NCBI GenBank assembly: GCA_905178155.1 | Contig: CAJINV010000003.1 | Location: forward strand, 11,697,105 to 11,761,104 | Direction of reading: 5' to 3' | Source of the DNA: Amoebophrya sp. A120 | Taxonomy: Eukaryota; Sar; Dinophyceae; Syndiniales; Amoebophryaceae | DNA: 64,000 bases | Part shown: positions 21,801 through 33,800 of the stretch, piece by piece | Layout of the letters: the number at the start of each line of letters is the position of its first letter | How positions within the stretch are numbered: position 1 is the stretch's first letter | The notes under the pieces: generated by a model | The model's input: the letters and a program-made list of their open reading frames with translations, nothing else | What the model was told of the DNA's origin: nothing | The model's database searches: none | Program-made: the position numbers and the translations under genes

Positions 21801-24800
21801 GAAGTAGCGATCCGCCACCCGGGCGAAATTCTGGTCCGCCCGGGCCAGGTCTGCCTCCAGTTCGTCGGCTAAATTCCGTTTGAGGCCGTCCGCTTCTATC
21901 AAATGCAAAAGTGTCTGGGTCTGGACGTGATGCGCATTTCTGAATACAGAAAAATCTCTCATGCATAGGTAGCAAAACCCACCCACTTTCTGTCACCAAA
22001 ATGGGGGATTTGTCATGCGGATTCCGCATGGCGGAAGCTTCTCGAAAACTGTGACGCTAGAGCTTCCATGTCAGACCTTCTGCGTCATGCAAAAACAGCA
22101 TGACTCTTCCAGACCCAGACATTTTTACATTTGATAGCTTCCCGCACCCGCTCATTGTCGTCCAAGGCCTGCAAATACGGGAGTTGCAGCTCCACGAGGT
22201 CGAATTTTAATTTCGGCGTTTTCTCCTTTTCGATCTCCCGCTCGTACGTCTTCTATCCTGTGTAAAAACGTCTCCACACCAGAGTTGTCATGCAAATGCG
22301 CAATGACAGGAACATTTGTAATGCGCAGCTCCATGAGAGGCATTTCCAATCGTGTTGTGGAATCTGTAATGCTGTAAACAGGATGCGAAAGTGGCTTTCT
22401 CATGCGGCTTCTCTTGCCAATCAGTACTACACTGGAGAGGGAAACTTGTCATGCACAGCTCCCAAAACTTGGAGATTTGTGTTGCTAGATTCCCAACTTG
22501 ATTATGGGGTGGAGACGTTTTTACTCACGATATCTTCGCGATCGCCTTCAGCACCGCCGTCCGGCTCGCGGACGCCTCGGTCCAGATCCGCATGGACTCG
22601 TTTTGCAAGTCGAGGATGGGCCCGATCCCGGTGAAAAATTGCTCGTTGCAGTTGCTTATCAAATGCAAATGTGCCTGGGTCTGGAAATTTGTGATGCTGT
22701 GTGGCATATCATGAGGAGGCCACAATTGCTGGCTCAGCATGACAAGTTTCTGAGCTTCTAGGTGTTGGCTATTCTGTATGACAAACTAAGTTTCTGCATG
22801 ACAGAAAAGTGGGGCTCTTTGGTAATGTGCATGACAGATTTAAGAGTCATGCCAGACAAGCATGACAAAGTTGCATTTTTCCAGACCCAGACACTTTTAC
22901 ATTTGATATTGCTGTAGTTGAAATAGGGCGAGGATTTGAAGGTCGACGTGACCGGGATTTTCTTTTTGTTCGCCTTCTGCCGGTCCAACCGTTTCCGGTG
23001 TTGGTCCTCCAACTGCTTCACCGAGTCGGTGTTGCGGTTGAAGAAGTTGAACTTCGTCCCGCTCCCGCACTTGCTCACCATCAACTCGTTGCCCACGAAA
23101 TTTACCATCACGGACACCATTTTCAGGTCCCGCGCCTCCTGGAACACCTCCTTCCCGATTTTCACCCACTCGGAAACCGCGAGCACCGACTCGTTTTCGT
23201 ACACGGTTAAAACGGTTTCGTCCAGTAAATGCGCAAAGTCCTCCATGGAATCGCGGAACTTCAGAAACAGCAGCTTCGTCGTGTGGTCTTGCAAATACTG
23301 GCTCCGCAAATTCGCGTCCGTGTTCCCGAATTTCGCCAGACCAGAAAGCGTTTTGCTCGCGGTGGACCCAAACATCTTGGAAAAGCCGGACAGAATTCCC
23401 GTAGACGTCGAGGAAGTTTTCGACGGAGCAGCAGCAGCGGTGGAATTGGCTGCTGCCCCCGAACAAGCCGAAGCGCTTTTATTGTCGCCAATAGAACTAC
23501 TATTGTTTGCAGCTCCCTTGTTTTCCCGCTCCTTCAGCGCAACTTCCCGTTCGTGGTTCAGGAGGTAGTGCTGGTGCTCGACCGAGGTGGTTTCCTCCAG
23601 CCCTTCTAAGAGCGAGTTCCGGAGCAGTTTCTCCAGAAACCAGGCTTTCTTCGCGTGCCACCAGTGGAAGACCGCCTGGCAAACCGCGCGACCGGAGATG
23701 TGGTTATTGTTGGACCCGTCGGAGGAATTCGAAGACGAATTGTTGTTCATGCTCATCGCTGCACTACCCGCACTGCTGCTATAATTCCCCCCGCTTTGAC
23801 TCGACCCCCTCTCCCGCACAAGTTGATTCTGTTGAATCTTGTTCAACACATTCTTGTCCGAAATGTTCTGCCCCGTCGCGGTCTTGAACATCGCTTCAGA
23901 AATATCAACTGCAAATATCCCTGGATGTCTAGAAGAGTGGAACTTGTAATGCTGTCTGCGGATTCTAAAAATATCGGTGCTGCATGAGCAGCAAGAGGAA
24001 TCCAGTTCTTGGCACGCGGAGATGCCATTTATCATGCGTAATTAGCATCAAGAAGCTCTCAAAAAATCTGTGATGCTAACACCAGCATCACGGACCTCAT
24101 GGGTCATGCAAAATGTGCATGACGAGCCCCGACTCTTCGTCCAGAGCCAGAACCAGACATAACATATTTGCAATGCATAAGAAATCACCGTATGCAACTC
24201 CGTGCACAGCTGCGCGGTGGAACCCGCTACCTCCAAAATCTTTTCCGCGAAGTGGAGCGATTCTTGGTGCTTATTATCCCAGAGAAAAAAGCTGGCAGGG
24301 CATATTTGTAATGCAAAAATACATACACACTAAAATTTGTCATGGGTGGCCCCATAGCGTGCTGTTTCGCATATGCAATACAGATTTTTTTGTGTGCTTA
24401 TTTTTGCATTGCAAATATGCCCTGCCGGCTTTTTTCTGTGTGATACTTATGGAACCATGATCAGGCTCGAAATCGATAAAGTTGAACAAATCATTTGTCA
24501 CGTCGCACAAAACCGATACAACGACTGGCAGCGCAAGAATTACTAAGCGGCGCATCAGACACCTAGGTCCAGTTTGTCGTGCTAGTATTTGGGGAAAGAA
24601 GACATCCCTTGTTGCCATGCTAACTTCTTTGGCAGGGTTGCTCTATCTCTATCCACAAACAGCCACAGAATCGAACGCCCTTGCCCTTTTCCCCAATACA
24701 GGTTTTATTTTGCGCAAGAACAACATTGCGCAATTTCATTGTGCATGGCTGAAGTATTTCACTTTTGTCGATTTCGATTCTGAGACTCTCATACTGCTCC

Positions 24801-27800
24801 TTGCTGACTTTGTCCTTCGCGATTGGGAAGCCGGACTCCTCCGCCGCTTGGATGTTTTGCTTCTGGTTCTCCTCCAAAATCTCCTGCTTGAACTTCTTTC
24901 CCGAACTCTGCAGCTGCTCCGCCGTGTCGGCTAACTCCGACAAAACCGCGGACAAATCCAGTCCGTTCCACTTCGACAACCTTTTCCCCAGCGCGATCAC
25001 GGACTTGGTCAAGCAGGCCAGTATGAGAGTGCACAACTCCCCCTCCCCCTCATTTGAACAGCATAAACAGCAACACAAGTGCTGGCATAACTGCAGCTTT
25101 TGCATGACAATAAATTTGCGACCGATTCTAGTGCTGTTTCAGCTTGCGGAATCTTTCACGCAGGCAGTGTTTGAGGAAAACGGAAAGGACTGGATTTGGT
25201 ATTTTGCATGACAAATGAGGGGGAGAATGACGTAGGGGGTCGTTGACTGTACATCAGTATCTAAGCGGCGTGCTCCGCAAAGCGGCATGCTCCGCAGCGG
25301 TCAGGGGCCCAGATGGAACGGCGCGCAGCAAACATCTCTCAGCGCCCACACTAACTAAACGGCATCCAAGCCATGACACGCCGAAAACCAACACACACTG
25401 ACACATAACAGCACGGACCCGACGTCATCACATTTTCGCACGTCTGAGCGCGCGTTGTGATCGCGCGTGGCCTCTGATCGCGCGTCGCGGGCTTCGCCCG
25501 CGCCGAGGGGCGGGAGTTGTGCATTGTCATAGCCAGTTGCGTCAAATCATTATTCTCCAACGGCACGGAAGTCTTTTCCGGATCGTTCACTTTCAGGACC
25601 AACCGCAGCACCCCCTCCGCCATGCCCTCCATGTTCGTGAACTTTTGCGCCGCTTCCTTCGACTTCTTCTTCATCGGACTCCCTTTGTCCCCCGTGCCCA
25701 TCATGCTCGCGGTCGGGTGCCACCAGTTCGCCCAGGCCGGTTCCGAAAGGTTGTTTTCCGCGGAGGGCCGGTTTTCGAGCAATTTTCGCAACTGCTCGTC
25801 AATCATCTCGATGTCCGACTTCTCCTCCTTCGCCGTCTTATTGCTCTTCGACTTGTTATTCTCCGGCGAATTGTCGCCCATCAAACTGTTGAACTCGCCA
25901 TTGTGGTCCTTGTCTTCCTTATTCCCGCGACAGCCTTTCGACAAGTCAATGCCCAGCAAGGATTTCGCGATGCCGGTTACCACCTTCTCGCCAACCATGC
26001 CGACTTTCTCTTTCGTCTTTTTCGCGTAGTGCTGCATAGTTTCAAGATATTTGTTGTCCTCCTGCAGAAACGGCTCCAGCTGCTTCAGCGTGGCGTCCAA
26101 TTTTTTGATCAGCACTATCGTAAGGGAAAATATCCTTTCCCCATACCAAAAAGAAAGACTTTTGAAAATTTGTGAGATGCAGATGCTGATTTGCGGCCAC
26201 GTCTCTGTACTGCAAGAAGGCAAAGCCAGAGACTCCGCCGGGCGGCTTTGCAGGCAATTTGTTATGCTGCGTGGCCTCTTGAGGATATTGCGACTGCCTT
26301 GCTAGGCGCCTACACCAAAACGCCCCTAGTCAGGCTTTGTATCTGCCTGCAGTCCTCTACTGCAAGACAATGACAAAGCCTTTTTTTGTAGTACACAAAT
26401 CCAGCATCACAGGTTTCCATTTTGATATGAAAAGGGGGGATTTTCCCTTTAGATAAGCACCTGCGACGGCCGCACCCGTTCGTGCCGCGCCCACTCGTCG
26501 CGGGCTTCCTCCCGCCGATGGAAGAGCTGCTCCAGGAGCTGCAGGTACTGGCGAAAGAAGGGGACTTTCTTCTCCAGAAGTAACCCCGTTTCAATTATGC
26601 ATTGCAAAAATGCCTGGGTCTGGAAAAGTGGAACTTGTGTTGCATGTCTTGCATTCCTGGAAAATCTGTATTGCACAGCTAGCAAGAAAGGCCCTACTTT
26701 TTCGTCCTACAAAAACGCAGTTTGTCATGCGTGCTACGCATCAGACGGCGTCAAGTATACTTGTCATGCTTGGCTGCACTTGAGAGCGCCAGTCTTATCC
26801 AAGCTTTAGCATCACAAATTTCCAGACCCAGACATTTTTGCATTTGATATCAATCTGGTCCAGACTGGCGAAATCCTTCCTGTTTCGCGCCTGCTTGAAG
26901 AAATACCAGGCGGCTTTGGCCCTCAATCGCTGCTCCACATCTAGAATCTCGCGATCGAGAAAGCCGTCCCGGTAATCCGAGCAGCGGTTGCTAAAGTGCT
27001 CCACCAAGGGCAGAGACGTGATCGTGGCGGTTTGGTTGGTTTCAGAAAATTGCAGTTCGCACTCCAGAAACAGCTGGGAATTGCTGAAACTGGAATAAAC
27101 ACTTTGCTGGTTGTACTTCGACGGAGTAGAAATAGAAGTTTTTGCGCCATTTTTGACAGAACCAGAGGTTGCGGCCCCTGCACCACCACCGGAAACATTT
27201 TTCTTCATGATTTTGTTCATCCCCCCAGTCACGGTGCAGATGGTGGATTGCAGCAAGTCCGGCGAGTTGGCGTTTGGAGAGCAGTGCTGTGCACCTTGAT
27301 TTTGTCCACCAGTTGTACTAAGTATCGCCGCGCCTGACCCGAAATACGCCCCACCGGCGTAGTCCTCGACCATAGCCCGCAAATCCGCTCGTTCCTTTAA
27401 CACCACAGCGCAGTCTTCCATCGACTCGTTGTTGTTGAAAATTTGCTGCTCGAAAAAGTGCTTGTCGCTGCACCAGTGGGACACCGCCCAGAACCACTTT
27501 TCCGCCTCGACAGAAAGCTTCAGGTAGTTATCGGAGGCTTGCTTCTGGTACATCGGCCGCTTCTCCACGTCCTCGACGCACGCAGAAGCCTGACGCAACA
27601 GCAAGTAGCAGAGCCGCTCCGCATCCTGCTTCGCCTGCAGAATCTGCTTCGCGTGGTCGCGGACCCGGAGGAAAAGCGTTTCCATGGTCGGCCGCGGTCT
27701 GTAGAGCGCGAGCCCAGGTTTAACATTACTGCTCGTCGGCAAAGAACCTTCTTTCGCTGGTGTGAGAACTTGGTCTCCGACGTTTTGAAGATTGTTGTTC

Positions 27801-30800
27801 AACATCTCACCCGAAGCAGGAACAAGAAGACCACTATCACCTGTTCCCTGTTCCGGCGTCAGCGGGGAGTTCGTCTTGACCACCATGGTCGTGGTGGAAT
27901 TGTTGACTTTGCTGAAGAAGTCCATCGACCGCGACTCCTGCGCCTCCGCACGCGCCCACATGTTGTTGTTCCGGTTTTCGATTTCGTCTTCCAAGTCCTT
28001 TTCCTCGTCCGTTAACATCGTGAACGAACTGGTTTTTTTCCGCAGCGCCCTGCCGTACAGCCGCTTCGCCTGTTCCCACGCGCACAGCTCCTCGTACAGT
28101 TCCGCGACCTTGAGAACGATCCGCAGCCGCTCCCCGTAGTGCGGCAAGTTCCAGCACAACCCGCGGCCGTCATCGCCGACAATACTGTCCGCGACCTCCT
28201 TCTTGTTGCCGCCCAACGCGTTCAGCTTTTCCAGGCGCACCAGTAGCACGTGGTACACGTCGTTCCCCCGCCGGAAATTCGCTTCTGCCTGCTCGAACTC
28301 GCCTCGCTCCAGCAGGTCCTGCCCGGTCTTGCAGAACGCCACCTCGTCCGTCCCGGAGAGCAACGCCCCGAAATGGTCCACGTCGATGCACTCGCGCAAA
28401 TCTTCCGGCCCGAAACAGGACCGGAACAAAACCACCGCCTGCGTGATTTGCTCCTCAAAGAAGAACAGCTGCGATTTTGGCCGGGTCACGCACACGTACA
28501 ACTCCTGCAATTCCTTCTGAAACAGTGCCATCGCGTCCCGTAGATTGTGTTCAAACGACCCGAAGTGCGACCGCTTGTGCGGTACCAGCGGCGACATCGC
28601 GCCCAGCCCTTCGCCCTCGATCTTCGCCCAGCAGTGCTCGGAGGCGAGCGAGTGGGAGAGGTAGTTCCAGATCAGGACGGAATGGAACTCCAGCCCTTTC
28701 GCCTCCAAAACGGTGAGCACGCGGACGCGCTCCTGAAACTCGGACAGGATCCAATTATCCGAGGAGGTGTCTGACGCAGTCGTGTGGTTTTTGGAAAGAG
28801 TCTTCGGCGAGGCAGTGGCTGCAGCAGCTCCAGTACTTGATGTTCCGTTATTTTTCATGCCATTGTTCGTCCCGTGGAGGTCATTGCTGCTGCTATTCAA
28901 GTATGCTTTTTTCATCTTCCCGCCCTCCGCCTGTGTCTCAAACAAACTTTCGCCCACTTTCAGAAACGCCTGCCGCTCCGCTTCGTTTTTCACGATCACC
29001 GCGAAACTGGACACCATGGAACGCTGCCGGGTCTCCTGCAGAAATCTGCTCAAAAATTCCGCCGCCGGACAGCCCGCACAGAACAACGGGCGGTCGCCGC
29101 GCTCGTCAGAAATCTCCCGGGGCAACTTGTCGATCCGCTCGGGCCACAGCTCCCGTAAATGGTCCACGATCTGCGCACCGATGGTCAGGATGCACTGGTG
29201 CGTGCGGTAGTTTTTCGTTAACGGAATCACGTCGGGGATGGACTCGTTTTATCAAAGTGAAAAAAGCCCCCACCCCATATCGGAAACGGAAGATGCGCGA
29301 ATTTGTGATGCTGTATTTGAGTACACAAATCAACGTGTATTGCTAGAAGGCCAAGAGACGAAGCTGCGTTCTAAATTGCAGGTAATCTGTTATGCTGTTT
29401 TCCTCTTCCAGTTGCCTTCTGTCATCCTTTATCTGCAAGGCTTTCCCACGCTAGACAGCACTACAGTCCGCATCTTTTGCCTTCTAGCATCACAAAGCTG
29501 ATTTGTGACCACAAATCTGCATCACAGATTTCCAGTTTGATATGGGGAGGGGGCATTTTTCATTGTAGTACGTTTTTCACCGCGAACATGTTATCCGAGT
29601 CGAAGTTCTCGTACCAACAATTCTTCAAGGCGGCGAAGCGGAAGACCCTCCCGGGGGCGATGCACTGCGCCGTGTCGGCGGCCAAGGTGTAGCGCTCCCG
29701 CTCCTTGCAAACGATGCGGAACAGGAGAAGTTGGGAGAGCAGTAAATCCTGCGCCTCGTCCACCAAGACCGCGGTGATTTGTCGCTTCTGCTTCCCGAAA
29801 CAAAACGGCTCCTCCATCATTTCGACCGAGAGCGGGTCAAAATTCTTCTTCGCCCGCATCCGCTGCAGCGCGGAAAGGTTGCTGGCGCCACTGCCGTTGT
29901 TCTTCACGCGAGAGAACAAAAACCGGCGCCAAATGTGCTCGCACACGTCCGCGGAGTCCCACTCGCCACGGTCGGCGAGCATCCGGTTGTAGTGCTGGAA
30001 TTGCTTGTAGATCTGCGCCCGGTCCTCCTCGCTCAAGGACTGTTCGGACTCCTTCGGCGGTTTCTTCAAATAGTCCTCCTCCGTGATACTGCAGGTCGCC
30101 CGCTTCTTGATCTCCTTCAGCGAGGGTAACAGAAGTTCCCGCTGCGATTTCAGCGCCGCCTGCCCCTTCAGCATCATGATCTCCGTGAACAGTGTGTAGG
30201 CTTCCCCCGGGCGGCCCTCCCCGCGCCCCCCGGACAGTTTCGGAAAGTAGTGCTCCCAAAAGTAGGGGAAGGTGACTTCATTCGCGAGCGCCTTGTCAGC
30301 CTCGAAGAATTGGCAGCCATCGTCCATAGCCGTGTCAATCATCGCCAGGTAGTGCGCGTAGGTTCCGACGAAAATCTGCGGACCATCGGGGATCTGGAAC
30401 AGCTTGGAACTGGCACTCGCATTTTTGTCATTCACGTTCACTGTGGTGAGGGTGGCACAGCCACTGGCAATGTTTGCCGCTGCGGCCGAGTTTGCGTTTG
30501 TAATATGCGATGTATTTGTGCCGTGTGAAGAACCGGTGGCGTTCGTAGTTCCGTTTTGATGTTGTCCACCTCCTGTAGATGCTGCTCCTGCGTGTTGTTC
30601 CAAAGGACCACTGCACTTGCCGTCCAGAGATGCTAAACTTCCACCTGCGCTCTTTTCCAACCACGATGGGTGTCCGATGTCCTCCATGCCAAGGTCGTCG
30701 CCGTCCTTCCGTTGCGGGAAGATGACCTTCATGTGCTCCCGCACGTGCTGCTGAATGACGACCGCGAGCTTCGGGGATTGCGTGCAAACAAACACGAACG

Positions 30801-33800
30801 GCGCCGCCGGGAGTTCCACCATGGAGCCGCCCTGTTTGCGCAACTCCTGCAATCTTTCTTCTTCCGCGAGAAATTCCAGGATGTAATTGACGGCACGGTG
30901 TTCCAGTACGGTCGTTTTCCCTGTCCCGCTCCGGCCCTGGATGAAGACCGGCCCCCCCTTCTCGTCCCGCGCCTTGACCTGCCGATCGTCCCAACTCGGC
31001 AATGCTCCCTGCAAGATCGCCCGGATCTCCGTCGCGGAGCCGTGTTTCTCGCCCTGCTTCAGCTCCTCGGCCAGCCGCGCGTTCTCCGCCGCGCGGCGCT
31101 TGTTCTCGCGATCTTCCTTGGACCGGGCAGCGGCCTCCTGGGAGTGCTTCTCTCCCTGTTCCTTCATTTTCTTCAAGTGCTGCGACTCCTCCCTTCTGCT
31201 CGCCAACCGGTTCTTCATCCGCTCCAACGCGGTGGTGCCCTTCGGCTTGCCGCTGATCGAGGTGGCGCCCGTGGAGGTGGTTACGGGATTGGATGAACTG
31301 TCTTTATTTCCTTTCGTTGCACTTGTAGTTGCACCAGAATTCTTCGACGCTGCATCAGTCCCGCCCTCCCGCGCCAGCGGCGAGGAGCCTTGCTCCTCCA
31401 AAATCGCGGCCTGGCTAGCGAGTTTGGATTTCAACAGCAACTGTTTCGCCTTATCTTTGATAACTACCGGAGGTGCTGGGTTAGGCGTCTTCACTGGAGG
31501 AATACTACTGCTGTCTTGCTGGTAGTTCGCTTTTTGGTCATCAAGAACCTGATTTTTTTCACCAACGATCTCGAGCTTCGGCAGTCCTAAACTAGGACCT
31601 GTACATCCCGCAGTGATCGCGGAACTTGTGTTGGAAGGTGTGAAAAGAACGCCAGCATTTTTATCGTCCGTCTGCAGTTCGGAAGCAGCTGCTGTCGCGC
31701 AACTACTCCCTGCAGTAGACGAACCTCCGCCGCCGATCTGTGCCTGCACCACCTTCGAGGCTTTCAAGCGTTCCATCATCCGCGCTTTGGCACTCCCCGC
31801 GGCCGCGGTGCGGTTCAGCCCAAGACTGGTTTTCGCGGCTTTTTCTTTCACCACGGGAACCCCCGCAGATGAACTTTGCTCCAATAACTCCGCGGGTTTA
31901 ATATGGTGCTTCGTCTCAAACAGCGTCTCCGGTTGTTCAGGATTTGCATTTATTTTTGTCGTACTTGCGCTAGGGGTTGTAATGTTTTCACCAGCAGGTT
32001 GCCTTTGCGCTTTCAATTCTTGATTTCCATCTCCTTCTACTTCTTCTTTCGCTACCTTGCTGTTATTGCACTCCTCGAGACCTTGTTTCATCTGCTCCAG
32101 AACTCCTACCGGCTGGCCCGCCGTGCAAACCACGGCACTTAACCCGGGAACTTTTTCCGGAGTCGCGATCGGTTGTTCAACATCTTCCGGAATGTCACCC
32201 CGTTGTTCAGAAACTGGAACTGCAGCTTTTGCTTTTGCACCATCGACGTCAAAATCTTTATCAACCACGGACGCCGGGCTCGTTTTCATCGTTTCCGCCT
32301 TCTCATTCAGAGCATGAGCAACATGTGCATCCTGATATTCTTCTCCTTCCGGCCGATCGACGTTATCATGACCAGAAACACTACATTCGGGCGATGTTGA
32401 AGAAATAGCGACCGCTTCTTTCGGTTTCGAAGCGTAGTCATCTTCTTGGTCTGAACTACCCGAAGCCACGTCATCGTCTTTCTCCGACTGCTCCTCCGCC
32501 ACGGAATAATCATTGTCCGAAGAGGACTCGGGCTCAGAGACCGACTTCGAAGAGGACGCGGGTGAAGCAGGAGAGTCTGCCTTATCACTCACATTGCCAG
32601 TTGTACACACGACGGGGTGATGTTGCGAGACCACTTCCGCTTGCTTTTCAACAGGAGGAATAGGAATTTCAACATTTTCCTCATGATCAGTCTCGTTCTC
32701 GTTGTGGTCAGCCCCGGACAAATAAATCCCACGAGTGTCCTCCTCCTTGTCTGTGGTCGCGCCGTCGCGGCCAACGCTGCTGCTGCCGCCTACCTCTTGG
32801 TCCGAGACTAGCTCCGCGTCCTCGTCCTTGATGTCGCTCTCCTGGATATTTCTGTCATCTGCGGGGTCAACATCAATCTGTGTGGGGTCACAATCACTGT
32901 CCTCTTCATCAGAACGGATGCTTTTCTCTTCATTGTCATCCTCGTCCACAGCCGAGGATTTGTCTTGATCAGAGGTGTGGTCGTGCAGTCGTTGCTTTTG
33001 TTCTTCTTCCTGCTGTGCGCCTGCGCCGCTTAGATGAAGAAGAGCGCCGTCGTCGTCTACAACATCAGAGGTATTTTCGCCGCCGACATCATGATGTTCC
33101 TCTTGGTCTTGGTCTTGAAGATCGATTTTGCTTAGATGCCGTGCGTCGGTTCCTTCACCTTGCGGACCAAGTTGGACATTTCCATGCCGCGCTACCTCTA
33201 CCTCGTCCGTGTCTGGGGAAGTTCCCGGTTCCGCCTGTCGACTGTGGATGGGGTCCTCGGAAAACGTGCTGCCCACGTCGCTGTCACTATCCGTTTTATT
33301 TTCCTTGTTTTCGATCTCACTCGTAGTTTGTTCCCCGACCGCGCCGGTGGTCGTCCGCTGCGGCGGGGAGAAAGCAGGGTAGACCGTGTCCGTTTCCGCC
33401 TGGTCGATGTTGGTGATCTTTTCTTGTTGATCAACAGACCCATTTTGGAGTTTTTCCTCGGCAATGTCGTCAGCAGTGTCTTTGACCTGGGATTGCGGAT
33501 GGGTAGATAGAATGTCTACGACCGTTGTAACGGGACCGCGACCAGTACCTGCAGCACTCTGTAGTTGCTCTTGTTCATCACGGCCGCCGGCACATTTTTC
33601 AATATCCGATGACTTTTCATTTTCAACAGTGCTGTCGACGCGCACTTGATTGTGCTCGGCAGTTTGTTCCACGCTTTGGCCCGGCGCAACCTGGTCTGTT
33701 CGTTTATTCTTGTTCTCGACTTGTTCATGGTGCAGCAGGTCCTTTTGCAGCAACAGGACCGTATCCAACTTGCCCTCTAACCGCGCGATCTCGGAAGTGA

